64,000 bases of DNA, from assembly GCA_900660155.1 (NCBI GenBank), contig CABFPE010001106.1, forward strand, positions 54,731-118,730, given 5' to 3'. Origin of the DNA: Hofstenia miamia. Lineage: Eukaryota; Xenacoelomorpha; Acoela; Hofsteniidae. Of this stretch, positions 13,043-26,800 are shown in pieces. Below the pieces are notes generated by a model. It did not search any database. It saw nothing but the letters and a program-made list of their open reading frames with translations, and was not told the origin of the DNA. The stretch's first letter is position 1, and each line of letters opens with the position of its first letter. The position numbers and the translations under genes were made by a program.

Positions 13043-13550
13043 CTAAAATGCAATTATTAATACTTTTTCAAATATATTTCCGAGTGTTTCCAATTGTTGA
13101 GCTTATAAAAGCAAAACTCACTTAAAAATGTTTATCACCCAAATATTGTTAATTAATTTTAAAACTGATCACAAATTAAAACTCATTATTAGTATTTTAA
13201 TTTTGTCTTGGTTTTAAACCACATTTCTTATAACGATTTCATATGGTGAAACCGAATGGATGTTTATATATATATATATATATATATATAAATATATGTC
13301 TATATATGCTGGCGCTGTATACGCATGTGATTATTTATACTGGTTCTCCAGACACATGATTTATACTATGAAATTTTTTGAAAAAAAGTTATAACTTTTA
13401 AAAATTTCATTTTACACAAATCTGTATTTTAAGTGTCTAAACATGTATGCAAGAAATGGTGGTGCTGTATATAATGGAACATCTGTCGCGCTGTTGTTCT
13501 ACATGTCGCTACGAAATAATCCATAGTATAAAGCTCCAGTACACACACAG

Positions 13551-13587
<37 letters not shown>

Positions 13588-15082
13588 TTGAAAGGTATTT
13601 CTCTTCTAGATTAAAGTTACAAAATATAACTAGATATTCTCTATTTTTGAGGCTTTTCATTAATTAAAGGTTTTTTCGAGATATTGATGTAATGTTTGTA
13701 GTTATGACAATTGAACGTTGCTTATATGGATTTTATCAAATGTTTATGGGATTGTGCACTCGGAGTCACGTAGCTTTGTTGTAGAAATTTATGATGCGAG
13801 TTCATAGCATTGTTGCAGCATCTGTTTATGGTTTAAATTACGAGGTACTGGACTGGTCCCATAGCTCTCTTTCTGTGTCAAAAGATGCATAATTATTTTA
13901 ATTCTAACAGAGGTTGAGGCTACGCATTACGCTGCATTTTGTAGAGAATCTCTGTTAAACGGCATTGATTACAGTTTCATTCATTCACTTCCTTCGCTTA
14001 AATTGAATTAAGAGATAGTTTTAAAACTTACCACTGTAACATCTTTTAATGGAATTAACTCTTAATTCAATTATATTATCAATCCCAATACCAACACTAA
14101 AAATCACCGTCAACATTTATCTCTCATACCGTTGGCCCTGTTTCATCTAACATTCGTCATTGGGTTTTAACACGTTTTTTTACAAGACTTATACACAGTG
14201 TTCAGACTATTTTAAATGTCAGAATTGACACTTGGGTGTTTCATCCTAACAACATAGCTGGAAGTGGTCCGGTCCTGAAATATTGCGGTCATTTCCGTCG
14301 TAGATTTTCCTAAGATTTTATGCAGAGTTAAATAATAGATCATTCTTTTTTATTTCAATACATATTTCCAAATTTATGTGAATACTATAAATGTATACTG
14401 TATAACTGATCAGGAAATTCAGTATACAGATCGCAGAAATTTATATATATATATATATATATATAGGCCTATGCATATATAAGCTCTTATCTGAGCTTAA
14501 TATTTCAATAGATTCGAAAAACCCTCCGAAAAACTTGAATGTATCAGTCCGGTTTTGTTCAGTATTGAAAATTCCAGATCACTTTTTGCTTTGAGTAGCA
14601 AAACTCCAAAAGTTAAAAAATTTTTTAAGCATTTAGCAGGCTTACAATCGAAACCCACAAATGGGCCGAGTAATCATATTAAGAGATAGTTTGCTGATCA
14701 TAAATGTTTTTACTAAAAGGGGAATGTTGAAATAGAATTTTTCTTTGGTATTGGTCATCAAATCTTGTTGGAAGTTCATAATCCCTAGACGCTGCTTAAC
14801 ATTTGCAATCGGCTACAAATTTTATAGAATGACTATTTAGTTTGATCCTTAATATGACCATAGAATTAAAAAATTTTTTATCAGAATATTTTTGTTGATA
14901 ATCACCAACTGCTTCCAAAAGCATTAAATTCGATGTTACTTTGTCAATGTTGATTTCAATGTAATTTGTTGATGCAACGTTGCATTTTATTTCCAGTCAG
15001 ACAGGTAATTAATTTTTATATATATTTATTGACCTGTGATGATTCACTGAAAATATATTGAACATTGTACAATGGATCTTAC
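13043..15082 (-). other. COE/EBF intron with three TA microsatellites
   Basis: Intron of about 2 kb. It contains TA tracts at 13265-13290, 13553-13584 and 14442-14465. Between the first two lies a segment whose 'ATTTATACTATG' is answered inverted by 'CATAGTATAAAG', followed by 'GCTCCAGTAC'; a related string occurs near 24935. No coding signal was seen. Confidence 0.75.
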
Positions 15083-15143
15083 CGTTGGCGTACAACACTT
15101 GTACCCTGTAGTGAATGCCATTGTTCGTCTTCTCTGAATCGAT
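15083..15143 (-). CDS. COE/EBF transcription factor, short exon ([19 protein letters not shown])
   Basis: A 61-nt minus-strand exon between the acceptor tttcttag and a canonical GTAAGA donor. It encodes I-D followed by [18 protein letters not shown], matching the COE DNA-binding domain segment that precedes GIR-EQD. Entry is phase 0 and exit phase 1, so the next exon's first two bases complete Gly. A different frame on the plus strand (15065-15259) is open over the same bases but is a shadow. Confidence 0.96.
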
Positions 15144-15187
15144 CTAAGAAATTCAAGAATGCTTGTATAGGGTTTTACTATAGTTAC

Positions 15188-15341
15188 CTCGTCTTTTTCA
15201 ACAAAGTCGATGAAGGCGGTTCGTTCGATTTCGATTGGCTGGCCGGAACGATCGTATAGGGCGACTACAAAATGGAAAAAGTTGCTCTTCCTTAAATTAC
15301 TGGGTGGTTGTTTTTCATAGTGGGCGCGAGCAAGACCAATG
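15188..15341 (-). CDS. COE/EBF transcription factor, N-terminal DNA-binding-domain exon
   Basis: A 154-nt minus-strand exon with acceptor ccattttag and donor GTAACT. The protein reads [20 protein letters not shown], then [19 protein letters not shown], then [12 protein letters not shown]. This is the start of the COE DNA-binding domain and is nearly identical to the family consensus. The intron separating it from the next exon is only 44 bp, unusually short in a gene whose other introns are 2-3 kb. Entry is phase 2, exit phase 0. Confidence 0.97.
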
Positions 15342-18300
15342 CTAAAATGGTTCTTTATAGGTTATTTAATAATTACACTCAATTATGTAGAGCTCCAATT
15401 TTCTAAAAAACTAAAATTTTCATATATTTAGTGCCTTAACAACGCTGAAATTCGCAAGTACAAAAGTATTTACAAATATAACCTGGTTATCCTTGAGCAT
15501 AGGGGCGCGGGTGGGCCTCCTTTTTTAAGGCCACCTTTAAAATTAAATTAAAAAGGTTCAATATCTCTTATAGTTAAAAATAGATTTTAAACAAAAAAAT
15601 TAGTAAAAAATTTATTCTGTCATGTATCATAATTCAGTAAAAGTGACTACCTTTTTAACAATATTATTTTGAATAAGTTCTCTCTGAGATGTTTAAGTGT
15701 AGAAAAGATTTAAGCACTTTCAACCTTCTCTATTTCACGGATCATATTAATTAAAACTAGAGGCTGTACAAAGCATTAATACATCATGTTATTATAACAA
15801 TATTTTGTTAGTCAGTATGCAAATAGAGTGAATTAATTTCAATAAATTCTTTGAACGTGGTGAAATTTGTTAATGAAATTGATTATTTTACAAATGGAAT
15901 ATTTCTATGATTTTATTTTAACCTGTGTAGCTAACTTTTTTATTTTTCGACAGGTACTGTCTCTGTTGTGTGCCATCTTAAATATAATCAACAATTCATT
16001 TTTCTTCTCTGTTTTTCTCTTTCCTGTATGGGTTGAATCCCAGCATCTGTAAATATAAGCTTTTTGGAATTTTTCCAAATGCAATTTTATATAACTCAAC
16101 CAATGCAGTTTTATTTCAAATTGGTGTTTTCTTGTTCATCAGATCTTTGCTTTTCTATAGACTTAATTGGTTTTTAATTGCATATAAAAATATATCAAAA
16201 ATAATTGAAAACTTATATACAAATACAATATTAAATTGTTTAAATCGTGCAGTTTCTTTATCATTTTGTAACTATTTTTAAACTTATTTTTCACAACGTA
16301 ATAGCATTGTTATCGCATGATTCTTAATAGATCTATAATTATAATAATAAAACGTTGGTTGGAAGCACGGTTTTCAAATCAAATCCCAATTTTTAAACTT
16401 TCAAATCAAATTGCGTAAAAATCTCATAAGCTTCTTAAATACAAAACTTTTGAAAATTTTCATAGAACTGTTATGTTAGTATAAGTAATTATATTTTTTT
16501 AGCAAAATTAAAAAATTTCATACAATTAGAAAATTAATCGATCTTGGCATAATTTGCAGTTATATATCTATTTATTCATAAAAATGTCAAGTTTTTCTAT
16601 TTTTAATAAAAAAAATATTTATATATTCTGATATCCCCCTATAAAGCACCTCTTGTACACTATTGTCCATTTTTAAAACGTACCTATCTCATTGATGAAT
16701 ATACAATATAGATTATGTTCTGCAACGCTAATTCCCGTTTACTAGTTATTTGATACCGTGACTTGCTAAACATTCTTAAAATATCAGAAGCATTTTAGCA
16801 ATAATGCTAAACGCTGTAAGTCACCATAATATTATTTAATTTTATTCTCGAAAAATAGTGTTTTATTGCAATGGATGTTCTACTATATATACTCCATATT
16901 GCTACAAAATTATTGATAAAATCTGCATTATGTGGTTCTTATCTTATTTTATTGCTACATCAATATTTAATTACACTTTGAAATATAATCATAAAAAGCA
17001 CTATATTTCCAAATTAAATGTTAATGTATTCCCTCAAAAAATTTCATGCATTTTTTATTCAATCTCAATTAAAATTTTAAATAAAATATTAATCTAATGA
17101 TAGAATAATATTTTGAAAAATATTCAAAATTCATTAATCATTTAAGTCTAACTTAGAAAACACTTGTTGGAATTAAGTTGCAAGTAAGCAAACAATAAAC
17201 ACAAATGAAATGATAAGAATATTTGTAACGAGTTTTTAACGATTTTTTTTTCAACTTAGTTGCAATTATTTCTAACCGGTTTTTAATGGGATTTTAATGT
17301 GATTTTTGATAGCTTAAGAGTATTTGAAAACTATTATAATATAATATGAAAAAGAGTACAAAAAGGAGATAGACATTTAACTAAAAAATACAATGTCAAT
17401 GCAATGTGGGATGGTTGGAAGTCCCCAACCTTTTTTCAAATTTTATTTTGATTGGTTTAATCAAAAGAATTTCGGAAAAAAAAAATAATTAAAAAAATTA
17501 GAAGAAATGTTTGCTACAAATTCCTAACCAACTCCTCCAAATTTATTTCTTTACCGGACCCCCAAACAGGAAAATTATTTTAGAAAAATAAAGAATAGAT
17601 TAACGGGGGGTAGTAAAATATAACCTGCTTGGAAAAGATTGGGGATTAGGACCCTGGGGTAAATTTCCCTTTGTTTATTCTTTTATGGTAATTTATAGAA
17701 ATAATTTATCAAATGTTAATACCAATTCCAAGGTTAGGAATAGAAATATAAAGCTTTAATGGAAAACTTCCGAATTGGAAAAAGCTAAACAAAAAGATTA
17801 AAAAAAATTATTTTGGCGTTTAAAATACTTCCCTTTAAACGAATTATGCTTCATTAATGCCTGTCCCTTTTTTAAAAAAAATGAAAAAAATACCAGTTTA
17901 GGAATTAAAATTAAGAAATTTTTTATTTTAATGGCTTAGAGAGCAAGAAAACTTATTAATTTATTTTCCTTTAGTAATTACCAGGGATTTAATGAGATAA
18001 TTAATTTTTAAATTGGGAAAATGTAGGGGCTGAATTTTTAATGAATTAATTGTAAATTTAGAAAATTAATGAAAAATTAAAAGAATGCCTTTTCACCTCT
18101 TCAACAAAGCCATTTTGCCTCCCCCGAAAAAAAATATTTGAAAGGGGGGGTGGCGGCCCCACAACACCCCCGGTTAGCTGGACCCTGCAACTGTGGCCTA
18201 CGTTTATTGTTTATTAATCAGAACAATTAATTACAAATTTTTGTTTTTCTTTTTTGACCTTTTTAAAACCTATAACATGCATGCAAACTTTGAAATATGC

Positions 18301-18730
18301 TGCAAGCAAGGTTATTATGTTAAGCCTTAAAATTTGTTCCTGTAATCCTGCTCTGATTTTTAAAATTTTTGACCAAAATGAAAAATTAAGATCTGGTACA
18401 TGAATAATAATTTTGGAATTAATCAAATGTCAACAAAATTTTTGACGGGTGTATTTTTTTTTAAGATGCCTTGAAACCTTTTTGCCTTCCTTGTATTACA
18501 TTAACATTAAATACAAGTTTAATAGTTGGGAAACCTTTCGCAACTTTCCTAGCTATTTGTTTGTAATCCAATATATTTTTGTTATGAACTTCCAAAAAAT
18601 AACATTTTACTCACGCTTTTGTCTAATTCATTGAAATTTATCGCACTTATTATGTTCAAAATATGGTTAGTTGCGAATATAAAATTTTTTCTTTAATTTG
18701 ATCAAATAGCTCAGTTGAGCCCCAGCCCAC
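15342..18730 (-). other. COE/EBF intron; 17.4-18.2 kb has a homopolymer-rich texture
   Basis: No exon recognised. A G-rich start (aggggcgcgggtgggcc near 15502) and a G/C-rich stretch near 18148-18190 ending TAGCTGGACCCTGC look like isolated MITE ends, but no partner was matched. From about 17400 to 18190 the sequence is unusually rich in runs of 4-8 identical bases. Confidence 0.6.
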
Positions 18731-18750
18731 CGCGGCTCCGACTTCAGCTC
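18731..18750 (-). CDS. Probable 20-nt microexon of COE/EBF (ELKSEPR)
   Basis: On the minus strand a strong pyrimidine tract ending in ctgctaacag is followed by exactly 20 nt and then a GTGGGC donor. The 20 nt read E-L-K-S-E-P plus CG. The two leftover bases join the C that opens the exon at 15341 to make Arg, giving ELKSEPR-IGLARAH. COE N-termini often have a similar acidic/basic 'LK-EP' segment before the 'GLARAH' block. The phase fit and GC-rich context are the evidence; the match is too short to be certain. The start codon would lie in a further exon upstream, which I did not find. Confidence 0.45.
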
Positions 18751-21700
18751 CTGTTAGCAGAAGAGAGAACAGGATGAGGATCATGCCGTATTTATACTGT
18801 GCGTGCTTTAAAAAGTTTTTTTCAAACTATGTACTTTCACATGAAATCAATTTTTGGGTCCATAAATTTAAATTCTCCTTTAATCCAGTCTGCCATTTAG
18901 AATTTTTAGAATTGATAGTCCTCCTCAGCTAATACTGAGAGCTTTTATCCAAAATTCAGTGAATTGATGAAAAATAAATGCCAAAACTTTCTTATAAATT
19001 TATTAATGAGTTACAGTTTGCGATGTTAACCTATTTTATGTATTTGGTTCATTTCCGTTTAAATGTTTTCGTTTTAGCAATAAATGTTAATTAATTGTTT
19101 TTAAATTAATTAGATGTAAGTACACAGCTTTAAAAATCATAAATTTCAGATCATTTATGTTTTAATTATTTTTGTTAATGAAAAAACTTTATAAGCATTT
19201 ATTGAATTTTGTATGGGATTTTCTTATGCTATATTTTCGTATAGTTAACGAAACTTATTTCAATAGATCATCCCAGTTTTGTGTATTATCAGTTCAAGGA
19301 ATACCTAGTAACTTTTCTTTCCGTATTTTCAAGCTTTAAATGAATGTACAGCCTGGATTTAGTTCCATTTTAAAAGTGTCGAATTGTCCTCTATTTTTTG
19401 AATTTTTTATTATGAATTGGTTTTTATGTAATTTTGTGTATAAGACCTTTCTGTTTCATAATATTAAAAAAATTCGTTTATTATTCACAGTATTTTGTAT
19501 TCAAAAATAATTTTATTGTAGTAGCCCTGCTGTGCTTTGAGCTTAGCTAATTTTTTCGTAAAAATTTTCGTTGATATTTTTCATTTTCAATTTTTAGTAA
19601 AACTTCAATATATCTAATATTTTCAGATTTTAATTCACAAATTTATGATGATTTATTCAAGTCCAGAATTTAAGCGCATTTTTAGCTGCAATAGAATTAT
19701 TAAAATATTTAAAATAATGTCTAATATTAAAATACGAATTTTAACTATAATTTTTTTTATAATTCGTTGGATTTAATGTCAAATGAATTGCATTGAATTC
19801 TTGGCAGGTTTCTTTAAACCATTTTTCAAAAATAACTCACAACATTTTTTTAACGGTACGATTTTTAAATACACTCTTTTCGTACTATGACTTAGACTAA
19901 GTCATCTTCGTGGTTTGGTTATTAGATTATGTTCAATTTTAGTTTTTTAAATTTGGATTTTGGCGAAAATATATATTTCAATAATTTTATATTTTCAATT
20001 TAGTTTTCAATTAATAATGAACATATATTGAAAATATCATCAAGTCCTGAACAATTAATAAAATTTATTTTTAAAAATGTGCGCGAATTGCACAAACCTT
20101 ATCAGGCAGCCTGCCAAAATTGTATAGTCAGTAAGATCGGCAGTGCCGTTGACAATTCTAGTGCACAAATAATGAAAAATATAGCACCCGTATTTTGTCT
20201 ACATGCATATGCAAAGTTATCCATACTAGTAACTTTTTGTGAAATGAGTCTTCCCCATTTTATCAGAAAAAACTAAAAATATGAATTTAAATAATAATGG
20301 GGAATTACTTTACTTTTTTGCTTAAAGTTGCTTAGTTTGTATTAATTTGAAATGATTTCATAAAATAAGGTAATGAAGATGGATGACTGTGTAGATGTCT
20401 ATGATTTTCAAATCCTGCATGTATACTGCTTCCCTAGGCAATTTTTTTGCAAATGGCAGTTATATCTTCTCTGCAAACTTATTCAAAAGAGTTTTCTATT
20501 TTCTTCTCAAATCCATTGAGCATTTAAAATTAAAAACTTTGTTATTAACTTTTACTTTTGTCTTCTAAATAAAGTTTGCTTTAAAAATCCTATTTTCCAA
20601 CAATTTTTGTTCTTATTTCCAAAGTACTTTCCTCGCTTATATTGTGAAAGAAGCTTAACATTTTCCAGTGTCTCTCATTAATTAACAAGTGGTATTGTTT
20701 ATTTTTTTCTGAATAACCTTTTTGTTTTGCAATAATTAAAAAGCATAAAAAAGGCACAATTTTTTTGTCTCACTAGTTGGAAATTATAAAAAGCCAATTT
20801 TTTTCCTTTATTGATTAACAAGAATACAAGATTTTAACATTTTTACTAATTAAAAGGTCTTCAACTCGTAACTTTTGTGTTCTACCATTTCCTTTACCTC
20901 TTGCTCCAATATATGTATACTTGTGAAGGATTTCATAAATAAGGTTTTTTAAACCCCTCGAGTTATTTTTCACTTGAATTGATTTTATTGAATTGAAGTG
21001 TTTTCTTTTTGTTCTTGCACGCCTAACTCTCAATTCAATCAAATATACTTTCCACAATTCAAATTGTTGGAGAAAGTTTCTCCAATTTTTTCTGATTTAT
21101 TTAATTATAATTCTTATATCCTGGTTGAAATATTTTTTATAAAAGTGATTTTCATATTAATTTTAAAATTTTATCCATAACATAACTTCTGTTGTTAGGT
21201 AGGAAATTCAACCTGCAAAAATTTTTATTATTTATGTTTTTTAATGTACTACCGGTGGTAGCATTCCTTTATAATTAAACTAATGCTTCAAAAATATGCA
21301 CGCATCAATTTCTAAAGGTAAACTCTTTGCTGTGCAATGTAATTAATATGTTGAATAATTCGTTTCCTGCTTTCATAGTCCTTATGTACTTCGCCTTGAA
21401 TAGCATGAGAAAACAGTTTATAATATTTGTAATGAATTCATACATTTGTTTAGAGTCCCTTTGATTTAAAATAAACCATTATCATGTTGTAAAAGTTCTA
21501 ACTTTAGAATGATATTTTAAAACTTGATGAATTATTTCAATTCGGGCATTTAAATCACCATCCATATATTATGCCCGCTAAACAGTACCTGGATATATAT
21601 CAATAAATTAATATAATAATGCGTTGGTCAATCATTTATAAAATTTTTAATTTCTGATTTTGAAGATAGAATAGATCTCAACTATAGTTCTGCAGAATCG

Positions 21701-23489
21701 GTCACAACTACCACAATTTAGTATTCAATTATCTTAGTTCAGTATTCAATTTATTTACAAAAATATATTGTTTTAAGTTATTGACAAAATTTTAAATTAA
21801 TATTATGTAGTTTATCAATTTTTATATCTCCATATGAGATCATAAAAGTATTCTTGAAAGAGAACTGCTAAACCAGGATAAAGTTCCACGAGACTGCATA
21901 AAGAATGTCGAAGTGAAAATATAATTAGCACAAAACAGAATTGGTACCAATGTCTGTGATTACGCAGAACTCAGCGCCCCAAATTCAATTGGGGTTTATT
22001 GGATATGTAAACTGTTACATTTAGAATAGCAGGAGGAAGTCATTTAACATCTCAAAATTTTAAAAATATTAGTTCATTTTACCATGGTATTCTTCGCTTA
22101 ACTTTCATTTTAAATTTTTATTTTTAAGTGGTTTTCCAATAATATCAAAGAAATTGATGTACATAACATAAAAATCCAGCTCCGTCTACCAAGCAGAAAG
22201 CATCAGAAGATACACAAGGATAAGAGTTAAGCCTTCAAATGCAAAGTACTTGATAACGCATTTTTTTTACAAATATTGTTTTTTCCAATATATTTTGTTT
22301 AAGTATTATTTTCAGTTTAGAGGAACAGGAAACTTTTTACATTTAAATTTTCCAGCTAGTTTCAATGTGGGGTGGGGGTTTTACCGCACCTCTGCGGCAC
22401 ACTACTCAACACAGTTCTGACCCTCATTAGTTTTTAATAAAATTTTTGTAAAATAGTTATAGCATTGCTTAGGTTTTTTAAAAATTTCAAGTGTCAATCG
22501 GCCACCGGGTAAGTGTCGTTTAATTTCTAATCCAATAAAATTCTTGAAGTTTTGAACTGGAAATAAATGTTGAATGGATTTTTTTTTCAATTTGAAAAAA
22601 GCTTTCGCTTTGAGTTTTCCTCTCAAGTGCCTGTGGGTTTCTACTTTATGGAAACAGGTCTGAAAGGTAATGTTTTAAGGTTACAGCCAATATACCATTT
22701 TTATTAGGCAATTTCTGGTTCTATTTCTCTAATAGAGGTTGAGCTCAATCTTTTCAATGGCTAGAAGTGTATTGTATAACAAACAGTGAGCCCACTCAAT
22801 AGGCAGCGAGTGAATTGTCAGCCAATTAGTTGTTAATTAGGCGATTGGTTGGTGTGATCGGTCGGCTGTTTCGTATTTCCTTCATTTGAGAGTCGTATAT
22901 CAATTAGCCTTCAGCCACGCTACCTATTTAATTTCATTGGACTCTTTCATTGCAAATTTCTAACAACTAATCTCTAATTGCTAATGGCACTTTTACTCAA
23001 CTTTTCTACAACTTTTCCCCATTCACTAGCTTTTTTGATTTAAATTTTCACTTCGATTCAAGGTAGACCCACAAATCCATCGTTTGGTACGAAATGAGTG
23101 GCTATATTTCGTTTATTATTTGTCTATGTATCTCTTCTTTTTATGCTATCTAGATAACAATATTCTTTTGGTTTCGCTTCTAATATATATTATTATTAAT
23201 TATTGAGGTGGTTAGATGGATTTTGAGCAAAAACAAGGACATTGTAGGGTATTAATTCCCGCATTCTAAAATTAACAAAGGTTAATCTTGCATTTTAAAT
23301 TATTCCACGTGGCAGAATTTTAGGAATTTAATTTTTAAATTAAAAGAAGTTTCGAACTTAATTCACTTATTAATATAGGATCAAGGTCAATTGAGGTTTC
23401 GAATGGAACATACTAAACTATATCCATTTTATATATATATTAGTCTGGTATTATGTTTTAGGTCTATGAAATTAACCGGTTATGTTGTA

Positions 23490-23538
<49 letters not shown>

Positions 23539-23895
23539 AACATCGAAAATTATTTTTTTGCCTAAGAAAACTACAAAATTATATTATAGGTAAGTTATGA
23601 ACCACAAAAAATTACCACAAATTTACCCAAAGAACTACATAGCATATTTATGAAAAAGTGTATCTGGAAGTGACCATACGTGTACATAGTGTATCTTTTA
23701 TATATATTATAAATTGTGTTATTGTATTGATTAGTTAGTTGTATTATGCGTTCGATATTATCAATATTGTTTATTTTCAATAAATTGTTTTACTGCAGAG
23801 AGACTTTTCGATCACCCCATGTATATACATTAATTACTGTTGTTTTAATATTAGTTACGAGAATGGGAAATTAGCAACCAATTCTGTTTCAGGCA
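18751..23895. other. Upstream part of COE/EBF and intergenic space before RPA3
   Basis: No confident exon. A relatively GC-rich block at about 22740-22930 could be a promoter, 5' UTR or conserved noncoding sequence for the minus-strand COE gene or the plus-strand RPA3, but that is positional inference. An open frame at 20028-20276 (+) lacks an ATG and homology. A TA tract lies at 23495-23530. Confidence 0.5.
23495..23530. repeat. (TA)n microsatellite
   Basis: An uninterrupted TA run of about 36 bp, 0.4 kb upstream of the RPA3 start codon. Confidence 0.95.
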
Positions 23896-26800
23896 ATGCA
23901 GGATTTTTTGACTAACGCCCGGCCTAGAGTAAACGGCGCTCTTCTTCGACAGTTCAAAAGCCAGTGCGTTACATTGTTGGGTGAAGTTGTTAAAGTTGAC
24001 AACAGCGGCTCTAATTTCACTATCAAAACCAGTGACGGCATTGATGTCGTCATTAAACTGCCCGAAAAGCTTCAAGCTGTCATTAAAGGCTTTGTTGAGG
24101 TAATTCAATCGCTTTTTTATTTATTTCAAAAATTTCACTGTTCTTTATTAAAGTATGTCACCATTAAACACATCTAGTTTTCATTTGATTATTTTTTATT
24201 ATATTTTTAACACTTTTTTGCCGAAGACGAACTAGGATCAGTAACAGTTTGCTTGTCTCATGTGTAACTTTGTCTGGATACTCACGGTTCTGAATTTCAG
24301 AAAATATTGACACATTCTCTTTCCCATGATGGGAGTCTATTCATGTGCGTTCCATTCGCTATCTCCATACTTATACCTGTAATTTAAATATATTTCTAAA
24401 TTGTATGTACATTTCTATATATTTTTTTGTGCTGAGTCAATGCTCTTCATTATATTTTTGTTAAAATATGTTTAAAGCACGTTTTTCCTATATTTGCACA
24501 TTTTACTCTATGCAATAATTTCTCAGGTAGCCTAGAAGCCTTTTGTTTTTTACTTTCAAGATCTGCAAGAATATTCCAGTTTCAAGAGAAACGAGGGCCT
24601 TCTTCCATTTAGTTGGATGATTTTGTATGTTTCAGAAACAGCTTCTAATGTGTGTTCTTATATTTACCATAATATTGTTGCGGTTTACGTTTGCCATTGA
24701 GTTACAAACACCATCAGTTAAAATACACAAGAATGAATGTTTCTGGATTCAGAACCAAAATTAATATATTTTGCAGCGGTGTAAGTTTTTTTGTATTTCC
24801 TCCACAATTTTTAACAATCTTTGCACTGTTTGGTATTCTGCTAAACAAATATATTTTTTTCATTGTCAAAAAATTCAAAGATTGGCGCAATTTGGAATTC
24901 AGAATACAAGCGAAAGAATAAAACAGAATTTCCTAGTATAAAGGCGAAGCTCCAGTACTCTGACTGACGTTAATAATTGTCACGGCTTTTGTTTACCTCA
25001 CAAGAGAAGTGATTACAAGAATAACATATAGCTGTTATATCGTAGCAATGCTTGTTTACATGTTTACAGAAAAACTGATTTCCGTGCAACGAGTTTTGTT
25101 AATTGACTGATGCTATCAATAATTATTTATCAATATCTATGAAATTGTGTATTATGTGTAGCACCATTAGACTTACAGCCCTTTTCCCCAAGGACTATTT
25201 TTCCACAATTTTATTGTAACTAAGCTTTTCGATTGAGAACATTGAACATGCTTGCAGGTGTATTCATCTCAAAAAGTGAGTTACTAGTTATTGTATTTTG
25301 CCAAAAGACAAATTTTTGGAATTTTTTTTACTTTTTAACTGCTCTTGTAATCGCCACCTAGGGAACACCACTAGATTTCTAAGACATTGACAAACTTATT
25401 TTCTTGAAAGGTGGCGAATTAGCCAAAGTAATCGATTAAAAATATCTCTCTGCTTTACCCACAGTATTTTAGTGTAACTTAGAAGTTCTCAGAAAATTAT
25501 TTAATCCATTTATTTGTTAAAGTCGCCGTATAACATTCTTGCTCTAATTTCGCAAAAATGGCAATTTGAGTAATTTTCCTCCACTTCTCAATGTTTGTCT
25601 TGATATAGCACACCTTCTATTTTAAACTTGAGCTTAATCTAATTCAAAATTAAAAAACGGAATGTAACATGTATATAAGATGAAAATCACGTACAGCCAA
25701 TCAATTTTCTTTAAACGAAACGGTTTATTTTTATTGCGTAAATTGAAATATTTGTAGAGTAGTTCATTCAAAGCTACTCAGATCTAGAAGCGTCGTTTGT
25801 TGCTTGGCAAAATAATATCATTTTTTCTTGGAGACTATTATGGGAAAACTCGTCAATCCATGAATTTCTTTGCAGTCATGTATAACGTCGGCTACTAAGA
25901 CATAGATTAATCAGAAAAAACTTGGTTTTTCCAAAAAATTATTAACTTATTTCATCGACTAGTTTTCTGCAAAGTTCAAATACGTTCCAAGAACAGTATT
26001 CTAATTTTGCGATCTTACTGTATGACTCTAGACTTTCTGATTGGAAGGCTAATCTGAAAACTTGTTAAAACTTAAACGTCGCAGTAATGTTCATGATAAC
26101 ATGATTTGAAGCTGGATGGTTATAAGATCAAGATAAAAAAATTTGTGGGTTATCAGGACTCACGTCCTCTTGCAAATCTACCAATAGTAATAACCAATAG
26201 TTAAATAACATGAATATTAATGCTTAATTAGTTTTGGATTCATCACTATTAGCTTGTTACCTAGCGATATGATTGCAACACAAATCACTCTTCATAAATA
26301 TTATTTTGCATTGGGTTTCCTTCAGACTTTGTAATTTGTTGCTTTTTTAAACAAAGTGTCCTGTTAATAGAATCTGTTTAGCATTATGGTTTACTTGGCT
26401 TTGCGATTTCTTGTAATTTTTTCATCTTCACAAGCATCTTAAGACCACCCTAATCTTCGTTAAATTTCTTTGACATTATTGAAAGCATTTACTCCTTACA
26501 ACATGTTAAGTCTTTTTAAACACTTATTTCCCCAGCTACTTTTTCAATGTTAAAGTTAATTCTCATTGTTACTGCAAAATTGCTGCGAAATCGTTCGAGT
26601 TATAAAATATGATAATTGTTTATTTCAATCAGAAGTCAACTTAATATATAGCTTAAAAATATTTTTGATGCTTATTAGGTAATAAACGATTGCATTTTTT
26701 GGAATCTTCTTTTCAGATGGTGTATTTCTCTTATCCTTAGTTTCTTAATAGAATATTCTTTTTCAACAAATCGTCAAGAATATGATAAGTTTTTTGATGT

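Noticed and set aside
15065-15259. Plus-strand open frame over COE exons
   Set aside because: The minus strand of the same bases encodes two highly conserved COE exons; the plus frame is a shadow.
20028-20276. 82-codon plus-strand frame
   Set aside because: Starts at TTG, has no homology and no splice context, although its composition is not purely AT-driven.
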